From positions 10,831,625-10,895,624 of the forward strand of contig NC_084599.1 of assembly GCF_033807715.1 (NCBI RefSeq): 64,000 nt of DNA, given 5' to 3'. Source of the stretch: Cololabis saira (taxonomy: Eukaryota; Chordata; Actinopteri; Beloniformes; Belonidae). The notes below the pieces were generated by a model. That model searched no databases and was not told the origin of the DNA. It worked only from the letters and a program-made list of their open reading frames with translations. This document shows positions 42,309 to 55,146 of the stretch, piece after piece (within the stretch, counting starts at the first letter, position 1; each line of letters starts with the position of its first letter). Position numbers and translations under genes: made by a program.

Positions 42309-42483
42309 TAGGGATGGGCGGCATGGACTAAAAAATGTATCACGATAATTTCTGGCATTTATCCCGATAACGATAAAAAAAAATACTAATTCAACTCCAT
42401 CTTTTCAACAATAAATCTATCTCGCTCTCAGATCCACCATGTTTGTTACACAAAAACGTCATCAATGGGAATTTATCCTTTTT

Positions 42484-42571
<88 letters not shown>

Positions 42572-43408
42572 TCAGGCTCATTTCCTTCCTTCCTTCCTTT
42601 TTCCCTTCATTCCTTCTTTCCTCCTGCTCTCTCCTTCCTTCTTCCCTTCCTCTTTTCTCCCTTCCTTCCTCCTTTCCTTGTTTTCTCCCTTCCTTCTCCC
42701 CTTTCCTTCCTTCCTTCCTCCTTTCAGTTTCCTTCCTCCTTTCAGTTTCCTTCCTTCCTTCCTTCCTTCCTTCCTTCCTTCCTTCCTTCCTTCCTTCCTT
42801 CCTTCCTTCCTTCCTTCCTTCCTTCCTTCCTTCCTTCCTTCCTTCCTTCTTTTTTCCCTTCCTTCCTTCTTTCCTCCTGCTCTCTCCTTCCTTCTTCCCT
42901 TCCTCTTTTCTCCCTTCCTTCCTCCTTTCCTTGTTTTCTCCCTTCCTTCCTTCTTTCCTTCCTTCCTTCCTTCCTTCCTTCCTTCCTTCCTTCCTTCCTT
43001 CCTTCCTTCTTTCCTCCTGCTCTCTCCTTCCTTCTTCCCTTCCTCTTTTCTCCCTTCCTTCCTCCTTTCCTTGTTTTCTCCCTTCCTTCCTCCTTTCCTT
43101 GTTTTCTCCCTTCCTTCCTTCCTTCCTTCCTTCCTTCCTTCCTTCCTTCCTTCCTTCCTTCCTTCCTTCCTTCCTTCCTTCCTTCCTTCCTTCCTTCCTT
43201 CCTTCCTTCCTTCCTTCCTTCCTTCCTTCCTTCCTTCCTTCCTTCCCTCACGTACGTTGTGCGTGGATTTAACGCAGAACCATAAATCATCTTTACACAA
43301 AAACGTCATCAACAGGAATTTATCGTTTTTACCGCGAGATGATAAATTCTTATTGTGAGGAATATTTTTGACGGTTTATCGTGAACGGTAAAATATCGCC
43401 CATTCCTA
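42309..43408. mobile_element. hAT-like MITE (TAGGGATGGGCG ends) carrying a large pyrimidine satellite
   Basis: Starts TAGGGATGGGCG and ends CGCCCATTCCTA, with a perfect 8-bp target duplication GTTGAAGG (42301-42308 and 43409-43416). ATAACGATAAAA and ATCGTGAACGG words lie near the ends. About 770 bp of (CTTT)n and (CTTC)n sequence occupies the middle (42478-43246). The words ACAAAAACGTCATCAA occur on both sides of it. Confidence 0.85.
42478..43246. repeat. (CTTT)n/(CTTC)n satellite with higher-order repeats
   Basis: Opens with about 23 CTTT units, then long CCTT arrays separated by a complex spacer (CTCCTGCTCTCTCCTTCCTT and onward) that recurs at about 42617, 42872 and 43014. Open frames on both strands (Phe/Leu/Pro/Ser-rich and Arg/Lys/Glu/Gly-rich) are by-products of the repeat. 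Confidence 0.95.
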
Positions 43409-43416
43409 GTTGAAGG

Positions 43417-44350
43417 TGAAAATCTGTTTTTAGCTTCATATTCAGAGGTGGATGAGAGCTGCGATATGTCTGCCATACATTCAGCAACTTTAGGCTGAGA
43501 GAGGAATATTATTTCCTGCTGTAGCACCACTTCAGTGACCGGCCAGGCCTCCACTACGTGTGGATGGGTTTGCTGCTGATATGATCCCATTGATGACAAA
43601 CTGGAGAGAGAAGCGGAGGGAGGTAGGGGGTATCTCCTGTGTGTGCGTGTTTATATGTGTATGTCAATCAGATCTGGCCCAAGCACAAACCACTTTTGTG
43701 AGGAGACATGGTGGAGGGTACATAGAGAAAATAAAAGAACGGATAGCACTATTCAGAAGGTTGGGCTGACTCATTCAGTGCAAATAGGCCGTGTTGTCTG
43801 ACTCTTTTTCTGTCTCCGACAATCAGTCGCTCACTGTTGACGCAGGGAAAGATAAACAGATTTTATGGTCCTTGCAGCCTCAGGCTCAGACAACACACAT
43901 CACACAAACTGACATTTATGACCTGACGAGAGCTCTGACTGTACTCTGACCAGTGTGTGGATAACAATTAAAGGAGACCTATTATGCTCTTTCTTTCATG
44001 GGCTGACACCATTTCCTGAGGTCTTAATAAAATGTCTGTGACATACTTTAATCAAAGTACCACAGAGAGACAGTTCAACTGCATCTCTTACTTGTAGCAA
44101 CTGCTTTTGAGGGTGGTGGAGTGAAATACTCGGCTCTATACTTCTGAGCCATGGGGAATGCCTCATTTGAGATTCGTCCCACAGCTATGAAATCCTCAAT
44201 TACACTTACATGAAGCACATTGTTATAAGACAGTATGTTTGCTTGCTAAACCCATTCACTTTGCACCTTGGTGAAATGGATTTGGTACCCCTCTCAGTCA
44301 CAGCCATTTACAGCGGTACATAATGTACCGAGCCACTCAGTGGGGCAGTG
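43417..44350. other. Intergenic
   Basis: No supported gene or bounded element seen. Confidence 0.4.
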
Positions 44351-44359
44351 GCCGACTTT

Positions 44360-45206
44360 GGCCCAATCTCAATTCTCCCCATACTTTTCTCCACTTGCCC
44401 TTCTTTTCTTCACTCGCCCTTCTTTTCTTCCTTACCCCCTAAAAAAGAAGGGGGAGATTTTAGGGCACTTGAGATCTAGGGCACTTGGCCCAAGTGCCTG
44501 TCCCAATTTTCCCCCTTACCCTCGTTTCCATCCCTACCCTGATCAGGAAGCAGAGAGCCAAAAGCTGTTTTAATTTCAGCTGTAGCGCTGTTAATATGCC
44601 ACTTTATTAAGTTTTAATATTTTTTCAGGCGTAAAAGTAACCGTCAAGATCCCCAACCTGGGCTCAGTTTATCCAAATAACGCCTGTTAAGAAATTTGCT
44701 CCTAAGATTTCGGGATTTCTGCCTGACTGCCGGCTCCGGAGCTGATTATGGTTCCACGTCAAATCGACGCAGAGCCTACGGCGTAGGGTACGTACAGTAG
44801 CCTACGGCGTATATTATAATATATATATAATATATATTATATATATATATTTATATATAATATATATTTCTCGCTATAAATGTAATCAAAACGCATTTTT
44901 ATGCAGAAACTAACTCAAAATATTGATTTTATTCACTAAAAAAATAAAAAAATGTCCGCCATGTTTTTTTTTTGATTCAGTCCGCAAATGACGACAAAAA
45001 GCATTCTGGGAAATTTTTGCAACCCCTCGCTCGCAAAGTCAGCATCTGAAATCACTCGAAGTGAAGGGGCTATCCTCAGCCCCTAGCCCTCGATATGCCC
45101 ACTCCCCCTAGGTGAAAAGAGGAATTGGGACACCGCTACCTTCACGGGAACGCGCAAAATTTAGGGGGACGGATCAAAACGAGGGCGAGGGGGAGTATTG
45201 GGACGC
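44360..45206. mobile_element. Non-autonomous DNA element, CCCAAT...ATTGGGAC ends
   Basis: Left end GGCCCAATCTCAATTCTCCC and right end GGGGGAGTATTGGGACGC are roughly inverted. ACTTT flanks both sides (44355-44359, 45207-45211). Inner inverted words include GGCACTTGGCCCAAGTGCC, GTCCCAATTTTCCCCCTTAC and AGAGGAATTGGGACACCG. Superfamily uncertain; the target duplication is short. Confidence 0.55.
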
Positions 45207-45211
45207 ACTTT

Positions 45212-45974
45212 ATGATGACTCATGCAGAACTGTCTGAAAGCTACTGTTAAAACATACCAAGATAGCTGCAGAAGTACCAATAACACCTTGGATCAACGAG
45301 CTTTTACGGTTCTGGATGTAGTTTGCTGATATTAGTCTGGTTGTTGATCTGACGACGCCAGATGCTTAATGTCTCTCCTGGCTCTTTGCCTGTCCATTGG
45401 CTTCCATCAGCCGGTACTGCTCAAAGTTGAATCCAAAGTTACAGATTTGAATAGTCTTTGAATGGCAATTTTTATTCTCTTTTATTCCTCCTCATCTACA
45501 GTTTGGCCACAGGTGTTTCAGGCAGGTGTTGTGAGTAACACGTTGACCTGGCCCCGGTGCTTTAACCAGCACAAATCGGTAAAAGCTGGCCAGCTAAATC
45601 ATGTTGTGAATCCCCCCCATTGCATATAAACCCTGGGGTTCACTGCCAGTGTATTTCTCTTTAAGTTTCTTTTAAGTCAAGGAGTCGTCTGCTTGAATGA
45701 ATTTTACCTCCTTTTTTTGATGATCTCAATGCTGTTTCAAATCCTGCCCTTGCCTCCTTGAAGTATATAATCCTGACGGAGAAATACATAATCCCTTTAT
45801 TATGCTGCTGGAAAAAAAAACATACCTCATGAAAACACATTAGGTTAAATTTATGTTTGATTCGTTCTCACTCTTTCTCTCTCTTTTTTTATCCTAAAGT
45901 GATAACCTGCTTATCTGTGTGTCCCCTTTGACTAACCGGAGCCAAATATGCCTTGACTTTGACACATGGATCCA
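45212..45974. other. Intergenic
   Basis: No supported gene or bounded element seen. Confidence 0.4.
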
Positions 45975-45982
45975 CCAACCCC

Positions 45983-46866
45983 CAGTGGCGTCAATTCAGT
46001 CAAAGCTAAGGTATGGCAAGGTTACGAGTTACATAATTTAACTACAGTATCAACCAACACGTCCAGCAAATACTCATCACAGAAGTCTGCTATGGAACTT
46101 ATCTGTGTGGTCAAGAAAATGTGAACTTTTTCAATTGTAGTCTCACTCACATCCTGCTAACTATGAACACTACACTTTAACAACATGTTGATCAATTCAG
46201 TCAATGCGCCTTTACGCAATTCACATCCGTTTTCTGCACCAAGCGGCAGAGTTAGAGAGCAGAAAAAGCGTATCTGACAAATGCAATTTAACTCATTCTG
46301 TTCACTTCATTCACTATGTCAGTGCAACAATATCACGTGGACATCCCAGTTTAACTTAAAACAGTTAAAGTCTAAATGCAAAAAGGAGAGGGAGGGAGTA
46401 AAAAAAGTCAAATATTTCCCTTAAACAGATTTATAAGATGGTAGGATGATTTGAAATCTTACCTTAAGATGAATTTGCATAATTAATCCATCAGTGGCTT
46501 GCCGTCTTTTTTTGAAGAAAAAAAAATTGCGTGGTTGTCTGCTTCCTTTTCATTTTTGTAAGTTAGTAACACTGCAAAGCGCGCAAAAAACGACATTGAT
46601 AGCGACCACTGTTGTCAGGGACGCTGGGACATCACATTTCAAGATATGAGGGGGGTACAAATGTTGGGAAAGATAATACCTAGGGAAATCGATCATGTGG
46701 TTCTGATATGCATTTGTAGTTATTTTATATGTATTAAATAATAGAATAATCAATACAAATAGACACAGAGTAATTCCATACATTTATTTAAAAAACAAAC
46801 ATTTACATTTTCTCCTGAAGCCGAGGTGTGGCAGCCGTACCTTGCCATACTCAATTGACGCCCCTG
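45983..46866. mobile_element. hAT-like element, CAGKGGCGTCAATT ends
   Basis: Ends are CAGTGGCGTCAATT and AATTGACGCCCCTG (one mismatch). A perfect 8-bp target duplication CCAACCCC lies at 45975-45982 and 46867-46874. TATGGCAAGG near the left end is answered by CCTTGCCATA near the right. 884 bp, no transposase frame. Confidence 0.86.
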
Positions 46867-47163
46867 CCAACCCCTCATCTGGCAATCAGAGCTCCACCAC
46901 TTCACCTGTAACTCGGTTTATCACCCAAAGGGGGCGCTATAGAACCAGGTTTGAGCGCTGGTGGCCCCATTATTACAATTTAATGGTTTATGTGAGTGAA
47001 GAGGCAATGTTCCTCTCTAGCTTTCCCTCCCAGCAGCAGAAAGCTGTGTGTGCTGCTCTTATCTGGCCAGACCTGCTGCAGGAGCCAACCTGCAGTGCAT
47101 TAAACAAGCCACCACCGCTGACACATGCAAACAGGCCAATACACACAAAGCAGCGTTGCATAC

Positions 47164-47167
47164 TGTG

Positions 47168-47260
<93 letters not shown>
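47164..47260. repeat. (GTGC)n-(GT)n microsatellite
   Basis: About 36 bp of GTGC units followed by about 60 bp of GT units. Confidence 0.95.
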
Positions 47261-47261
<1 letters not shown>

Positions 47262-47799
47262 CGTATAAGTGGAAATGAACAGAATAATGAGAGAGGAGTC
47301 AGAGACAGTTAAGGGAAGGAGAGGGAGAGTTCATCAGGGGGGATGATTGGATGGTCTATTGTAGTGTATATTTGTGAATAATTTATCTCAAATATTACAC
47401 TCTGAAAATGATGAAAATGTAATGTATTCTTGCCCAGCACAGCCTGCTGCAAGGAAGTGACCTGGAGATGAGAAGTTAAAGAAGAAGAAGGAAAAAAGCT
47501 GCACTAATAGCAGGAGAAATGGTTTTAAGAGGAATGTGTAAATTGGCTTTTGAAATATTAATATTATATCTGCTACAGATTTAACTAACACTTTAAGTAA
47601 GTGCATTTATTTCCAGTCAAAGACTAAAATATAATGTGGCTTTAGATTGTTGAATAGTTTCCTAAAAATCCTGAATAGTAGTGCAAAGGGACTTGTAGTT
47701 TTTCTTTTTCTTCTTTGATAAGAAAAATAAAAAAGAAACAAGAGAGGTAGCTGGGCATGAAAGCTGTCAACTTCCCAGCCGCATGAGTCACGCCGAGTG

Positions 47800-48620
47800 T
47801 GTGTGACAAGTGTCAAAATGAATGTGATTCTGTGTCAGATAAGTTTTGACATGATGGGAAAGTTTTCTCTTTTCTTTTTCCTGCGGAGGGAGGAGGGAGC
47901 TCGCACACTGTCTCTGCCACTCGCTTTGTTTTCCACGCACACGTCCACAGGCATATCAAGAGAGACAGGCAGAGAGAGGAAAAAGCTGCCAAGACATCCA
48001 CCAAGAGCGGACTTTGTCGGAGCCCCAACTTTATTTCAGCAACGACATCTGTCATAAAAACCTCCGCTCCTCCTGAACCAAACATTCACTCAAACACGTC
48101 AAATCAAAAATTCCGAGCACGTTTTCTTTTTTTTTTTTATGTCTTTCTCTTCCTTCTTCCCTGTCTTTTAGTCTTTTAACAGCCGCAGCAGTCATTCAAG
48201 TACACATAGGGAGGCAGACATGTACATACAGCACGGATGCTAGCCGGACTATTAAACTGCGAGCCGCCCGAACGACACGCCGCTCTCCCCGCACTCAGCG
48301 CTCAGGCATGAGCCGGCGGTTTCAAGCTCCCCTCTCTGTCAATTGATTCTACTATGAGCCTGCACGACTCTGCGCGCTGCGAGGCGGGGGTGGACACCGA
48401 CTAAAGCCGGGGTCCCACCCCCTCGGAGACCCGCGTTATTTGCTCACAGGTGGAAAGGTGAAACTCGGCGAGAATATATGATCGAGTTCACACCGTTAAA
48501 AGAGAAAAAAGCCCCGTTTTAATCTGATTTTACGGCATCTTCCAGGTCGCGTCACCCCCGCGCCGCAAAATGGACTCTTCCACAATTTATTCCAGGGAAA
48601 GACTGACAGTTTTTTGGGTC
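47800..48620. promoter_or_regulatory. GC-richer island, candidate promoter/first exon of an unassigned gene
   Basis: CpG dinucleotides cluster at 48230-48560 (CGAGCCGCCCGAACGACACG, CTGCGCGCTGCGAGGCGGGG), unlike the AT-rich surroundings. There are short upstream-type frames (ATG at 48308 and 48354) and a possible donor CACAG|GTGGAA near 48450. No protein family is recognised on either strand. Its position downstream of tmem59l would suit the 5' end of klhl26 by synteny, but no klhl26 coding sequence is visible. Confidence 0.35.
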
Positions 48621-51176
48621 ATGAAGCGGCTGTTCAAGTCAGCGGCCTGCCCTCCCTCCGCTGGAATAAGAAATTAGTCCATTTTAAAGTAAATAACTAA
48701 AGCTTCTGGCCGATAAGGAGGAATTACAGAATGGTGTGCAGGCTCAGTTTAACGGAGGGAGATCCCCCAAAACACCCGAACCCAATAAATATGTTGGGGT
48801 TTTTTTTCCCCCCAACCTCTTCCACCTCCATCAAATTATTAGTACACTGGTGCTGGAGTTAGACCAAGTTATTATTAACACAAGGATAGATGGGAGACTG
48901 TGTATCATGAACAACTTAGTGAAGAATTACATTTCCAAGGCAGCCCTGTGTGGTTGGGATAATCATGGCAGTCTGTATGATGAAGCTAAAGAGACACGGG
49001 ACAATTGAGTTTAACATGCAATAATGTGAACAAAATTTTTTTGCATTTGAATTCAATTTTAAGCCCCTAAAGGTCATATGATGCTACATTTTTTACAAGC
49101 CGTAATCCCTTGCCGTCAAAACTGATTGCCTGTGTTACTGATAACAATACTCCAATCACAGGCTCCATTGGTGTCAAATATTACCCCACTTACAGCAGTT
49201 TGACAGTAATTTGATGTATGGCTAAGCTAATCTTTGTATATTCTCAGCACCATTTTTCTGCTATTTGTTTTGGTTGAATCACTCTCTGAAGTGACTTGAT
49301 GTATTTTCTTTTTTAAACTTTCACAACAGGTGATGTGTACGACTTTCTGGGCAATTACTTCCTCTTACTTTAAGTAAATGCCTTCTAACACCTAGAACTT
49401 GATAGTTGAACATATTCCAGATATGGGAGCCACTTAGTTAAGTAACATTCACCTACTCTGCCAACATATAATCAAGTTTAATGAACCATCCTGCACACGC
49501 TGTATCAGATGATCAGTTTGCATCTTGCTTGTATTTTCCATATGGAGGGAAATATATCACATCTTGTGCATCTTCTGCATAGTGATTCTAAATCTGGTTC
49601 AAGAAGCTGACAGTGAAACTTGTAATAAGTTGAGTTGTCACATATGGGTAAAGGAGAAACGCTGCAGACGTTGTAGAAGGGAGACTGTGAGTCAGCGAGC
49701 TCCCGCATCGAGGGAAATTTGAATTGATGTCTAAAAAGACAAGTAATTTGTAATCTCAGAAAAGCATTGATTGCAACTTGTTTTACTGCAAGCATCATTT
49801 TCATTAATCCAAACTGACTCTCATAAAGAACATTGACTGGTACTTCAAGTTAAATTAGGCTAAATTACTCTGGTGAATTGAGAAAAATAGTGCTTTAGTG
49901 TGTGAAATAGGTTGAACAAGGAGTAAAATATAGTTCTAAATATTGCTCAACGCCATGGATGACAAATATAAAACAACAATACCAACAACAGCATTAATTG
50001 AGTATCTTTTATGTGATAAACAAACAGATGGTATCTGCTATCTACGTGGGAAGACAGAAACTTTCAAAGGATGTATCTGCATTGTTGTGGTGTCATCATT
50101 AAATCTAAAACCAAAGTAAAAACAGGGGCTCTGGATTGTGATAAACTGCAAAAGAAACATGTATGCAGGTAAATATGAAGGATGTTTGAAATTGGTTCGT
50201 TTTAACACCAAACCCCATTAACTTTATGCACTTATTCCTTTACATCTTATGCATCTTTTATCTATTCCTATGTTTTATATTCAACCACCTGAGTCATTTG
50301 CTGTGCTATCTCTGCATTTCTCCTTACTGCCACACCATCCTCCATCTGTTGGCCTTTTTCCAACCCCCCCCCCCCCAATTCACCTTCCTGTCTGCCCGGA
50401 GTCACCAGCCATCCACCAGTATACGTCCCTCCTTTGGTCATAATTGAGATCATATGTTGAAGCCAGCGCTGAAACCCAACACGGGACGTCCACATCAAAT
50501 AAAACCCGCTGTCAGCAGCAGGACCAGGCTTTGCCAAGCCAAAGTGAAACCATATCTGTGTCGGCCTCACCAACACACCATAAAATGGGAGGCCAGAGGA
50601 CCAACAGACATATAGACAGACAGACCACACCTCTCTGTAAGACATTCCAGTCTCCTTCTGCAAGACTGCAGTTTTCTGTCACATCTTGGCTGTGGTGTTC
50701 TCAAGTCTCTAAGGTGAATTTTGCAACCTTTTCCCACTTTCTGTAACTGTCACTTACTCAGAAAAGTGTGACTGACAGTGTACTCGGGCCTGACTGGCAA
50801 GTGATTTGTGAAGATGTATGTCAATTCAGTGAGTTTTATTATAAAAGTGTTGACATTGTGTGCTCAGTAAGGTCATGCTTGTGGTATTCTCGTTTGTCAT
50901 TTGATTGCTATACCTTCCCCGTCTGAATACAACGATCTTCTGTGCTGCACATAGAGCTGCTTATCTGGGTGGGCTTAGCTTACATGGGTAATTTGTTCAT
51001 CTTCGGCCGGTCCGAAGCAAAACAACTTTGAATTCCAACTGTAAGAGCATCGTTAGAACAGTGAATATTGACTTACCGTCATTTTAACGAGATCCAGCAG
51101 TTTTTCAGAATGTATTTCTCAGACCTTTGCACAAAACTGACTGTTTATGCCAAACAGGTGAATGCAAATGTAGTTG
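48621..51176. other. Intergenic or intron of an unassigned gene
   Basis: No supported exon. A C(11) run lies near 50367. Open frames here lack splice sites and family resemblance. Confidence 0.4.
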
Positions 51177-51184
51177 CATATAAT

Positions 51185-51682
51185 CGGAGGTGGACAGAGT
51201 ACTCGACCCCAGTACTTGAGTAAGAGTACAAATATGGTCAAAATTTACTCCGTTACAAGTAAAAGTAGCTCAGTCAAAATATTACTCGAGTAAGAGTAGA
51301 AAAAAAATTGCTTTTAAAGGTACTTAAGTATCCAAAAGTAAATGCTTTTAAATTTACTTTAAGTAAGAGTAAGAGTAAGAGTAAATTTCTTATTTTCCAC
51401 ATCAGTAAATTACTATATTTTTTCTAAATTAATTTAAGTTGTAAAGTTTAAGTTGTAAATGTCTGTGGTTTGTCTGTGCCCTCGTTTTTTACTCGGTCGA
51501 ACTCAAACATTGAGTTAAGATACGGCTAGAAATGTACTCGAGTAAAAGTAAAAATATTTGTCTTGGAAATGTATTCAAGTAAGAGTAATAAGTACCAAAG
51601 AAATCTAATACTCAAGTAAAGTACAAATCCTCTGGATATGTACTTAAGTACAGTACTCAAGTAAATTTACTGTCCACCACTG
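51185..51682. mobile_element. hAT-like MITE, CGGAGGTGGACAG / CAGTGGTGGACAG ends
   Basis: Starts CGGAGGTGGACAGAGTACTC and ends TTTACTGTCCACCACTG. It is flanked by 8-bp CATATAAT (51177-51184 and 51683-51690). The interior repeats AGTAAGAGTA and ACTCAAGTA words. Confidence 0.83.
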
Positions 51683-51690
51683 CATATAAT

Positions 51691-52280
51691 ACTGATCAGG
51701 TGAAATTAGTGAGCAAATGTTTTCATAGTGATTTAGGATTTTGAAGTTGAATATTTTAACCTGCCACCTACTGTATATGGTAGAAGCAGCGGCATCATCA
51801 TACTTTCTCAAAAGATATACGACCGAGATTGAATTGCCCTTCGAGTCCTTATCTCTGAGCAGAGGAGATAGAGATCCAAAGCAAGAGGTGCAAGATGGAT
51901 GGCGCACTGGCAGTGCTGCTGCTGGGGGAAGGTGGAAGCTGGAGTGTCCTGTTGTTCGTCAAGTAGTCGAGAGATCAGATGTTATCGGACCAGGAGGTGT
52001 CTGCTGTCTTTGCAGCCCGAGCACTGAAATCACAGCGGCAAGTTTACGTAAAGGATAAAGAGCGACCCTGGGGTTGTAATCCACTATCAGGTCATGTAGG
52101 AGCTGTGTGGATTACTGGGGGTATAACTGTCCACTTGCTTTACACCTCAAGAGGATCTTAACTGAGCCAAATCTCATCATTTATGGCTTGATATTGAGGC
52201 AGTAATCAGAGTGGCTGGTGTGTCTTTAAACAGATCAGCTATGGAGCCGCAACAGTGTGGGCTTGTACCTAGCACACCTA
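51691..52280. other. Intergenic
   Basis: No supported gene. A frame near 51880-52060 shows no recognisable family. Confidence 0.35.
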
Positions 52281-52287
52281 CACAAAC

Positions 52288-52297
52288 CCACACACAC

Positions 52298-52391
<94 letters not shown>

Positions 52392-52392
52392 A
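52288..52392. repeat. (CA)n microsatellite
   Basis: About 105 bp of CA repeats with one CG and one TA variant unit near the ends. Confidence 0.95.
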
Positions 52393-54770
52393 CCGGTTTA
52401 GTGTCCAAGCAGGTTGCTCTCAGTAGAAGACTTAGAGATGGGAGGGGAGGCGTTTGGTGGTCATTAGAGGCTTCAGTACACTCCTCTGTTACACGAGTGA
52501 GTATGAAAGGTATTGTAGCTGCAGACAAAGCATACCTAAGAGAAATCATCACTGCTGTCAACAACACATTTAATATTTTCATAAAACAGGTAAAGTACTT
52601 TCCCTCTTTACTTCCCATGTTTAATGAATCCAAACGCATGCAGATCCAGAGTATTCATTCCAAGCAGCTTGCTACCTTGATGAGCAATTTCCCCTAATAT
52701 TAAAGGGCAAGGATCGTTGATTTGAAGATATGAAGATATTAAGGATCCTCGTTGATTGATATGAGAATTATGAATAGCAACAGAGGGCAAATGCTGACCC
52801 TGCGTGGTGCCATGGTGCTCCACTGATAAACAGAAGGGAAGAGAACCTCCAAGAGCAATGCAAGTAAATGTCATGCTTTTTGGACCGCTAACTAAAAGAA
52901 AAGAACTCACGATAAAAGATGCATTAGAGGAAAAGGAGAAATCCAGGAAGCTGAAGCAAAAGAAGGAGGAGGAGAAGAGTATTTTAATATATATTCAGAC
53001 AGAAGACAAAAGATATCAGATAGAATGGCGATGGCAAGATTTTGTAAAGATTTTGAAATGGCTGCGGTGAGGTGTGTGTGGTGCTGAGCGAAAGATATAG
53101 AAAGAGAAATGAAGGCGTGCGAGGGGGTTTGGGAGTTTAGAAGCCTCTCAACCATATGGGTTTCTATGTCTGCAATATACATGCAAATGCTGGCATGCAT
53201 GAGTGAGAGGAAACCAATGAGCAGAGCTAGATTTTCAGTCACATTACCCTGAATGAGGCTGAGATCCTGCCGGCCGAGTACACAAAGCACATAGAGCTGT
53301 GGATGACACCGGACATTTAACTTTTTAATGCAGCATATTCCCATCAGTCTTTTGCTTGTGGAATAAAAATATGATTCCCAACGATCATCAATCTTTGCAA
53401 AGCCCAGTTCATATTCAAGACTGTAGAAAAGTGAAAACAGGGCTGATCGTTGTGGAGTTATTGCAACATACAATCTTATATTTTACCGTAACTGGATTTA
53501 CTTAAATAAGACTTTATTAACCCCTAAAGAAAAATGTTAGTGTCTATATTAATATTTTTTGAGGAATCAATTTATTAAATCATTCAATAAATCAATACAT
53601 CCATTCTAATCAAATATCTCTCAGTAAATAATATGGACAGAAATGTACAGGTAACAGTTAAATGTCCAGGGTATATAGAAGTTCATTCACAGAAACAAGA
53701 TTTCACCATCTGCTGTTAACAAGCTCTCCAATTCCTCCACTTGTACTCTTACTGCTCTGTCGGCAGTCTATTTCTGACCAAGTAGTCTCAAATCCACATA
53801 AAGACGTGTTGGCATATTTAATATTTTCCGTCTCTTTGCTCCACGTTTTGTGTTTTGCATCTCCTCTTCAACAGGTCTGGATCTGGTGTTTAATTCTGGT
53901 CATCACTTTGGCCTTGCAAAGCTTAACACGCTGCTCGCACATGTGACAAATCTCCTGATGGCATGGTTACTCATCGTTGCAGGTGTTAAAAATATCCAAA
54001 ATTATAAGCAAGAAATCAATGAAGCAGCCCAACATCCAAGCAAACAGAGAAGAATACATTTTCCTGTACTGGAAGTTAAAGGGTAAGAAGCAGGTGCTTA
54101 TGATTAAATGTGTTTGATTAAATAATCATTGGTGGGGAAGTGTGGCCACCTCAACATGGAAGCTGAGGTTTGGGCTCTTTGCTGATCTGCAGAGTTCAGG
54201 TGTGTGTCAACACACTGACAAAGGAGGACAGACATCAGCAAGGATCGTACAGAAGCAATTTTCGCCCAGCATTTTTCTGTCAAGGGTTAGAAAGGCATTT
54301 CAAAACAATTTTCCATCATCCTACAGTGAGAACGATTATTCACAAGTACAAAACTTTTAAGACAGTTTTCAATCTTGCCTAAGGTGGATGTTCCTATAAG
54401 TCAGAGGAATCTGGGAAAAAGCTGGCTTACTAAAGGTTAAAGATCATGACAGTGTGTAATTCAAATAAAACGGAATATTTATGAATGTATTCATCTAAAT
54501 TTTGAAAGTCCTCCTCTCTAAAAAGAACACACTACAAGACCTCAGCTTAGTTGGGGAAGGGGCGATGATTTGGGCTTGTTCTGCAGATACCGGATGTGAT
54601 CATCTTGGAGCCATAAAGAAAACTATTAACTTCTCTATTTATCAAATGTTTGAGTTGTTCTTAAATCAAATTTCAGTGTGAAGTCATATTAGCGGTACTC
54701 AAAGTAATCTGTCCATGAACACCAACCAGCATATCTAAAAATAACAGATATTTAAGCAGCTATTTCAAAA
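52393..54770. other. Intergenic
   Basis: No supported gene. A Lys/Glu-rich frame at 52804-53070 is open but has no family resemblance. Confidence 0.35.
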
Positions 54771-54781
54771 TTCCTCCACAA

Positions 54782-54997
54782 CTATTCAACAAACTCACTA
54801 TGGTCTCCTTTGGACCCATGTGGGGCTGTGCAAAAAGAATGTTTTTCAGGATCACCCCAAGGCCAGTTGTCCCATACTAGACTATACCCCATACCACGTC
54901 TTTGAAGGGAAGATCTAACATTGCATCTCCAGCAGGGGTCCACTTTCTCCCTGTTGCCACACAGGGGATGCTGTTGGAATGAGATCCAGTAATTCAA
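54782..54997 (-). mobile_element. Possible L1/Tx1-type LINE ORF2 scrap
   Basis: A minus-strand frame reads NREKVDPCWRCNVRSSLQRR, then SLVWDNWPWGDPEKHSF. The DPCWRC motif recalls the C-terminal zinc-knuckle-like region of L1/Tx1 LINEs. Short and decayed; low confidence. Confidence 0.3.
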
Positions 54998-55146
54998 AAA
55001 GGGTCATGACCTTCCTCACATTGCCGCATTTAAATTATACCACAAGACTCGTGATTGGTCATTCCAACATTTGCCTACATTTGCATACTAAATTGACCCA
55101 AGTATTGTGTTTATCCAAGCCAACGTTTCATTTTTTTTTTTTTTAC

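Noticed and set aside
42439..43358. Long open frames on both strands (Phe/Leu/Pro/Ser-rich and Arg/Lys/Glu/Gly-rich, up to 297 codons)
   Set aside because: They are the CTTT/CTTC satellite read in every frame. There is no domain, splice signal or start context.
48353..48660. Short frames starting at ATGs in the GC-rich patch as the start of klhl26 or crtc1
   Set aside because: None encodes anything like a BTB/kelch or CRTC N-terminus. They are more likely upstream ORFs or chance.
52804..53070. Lys/Glu-rich 88-codon frame
   Set aside because: Low-complexity charged sequence with no family resemblance, splice sites or conserved neighbours.
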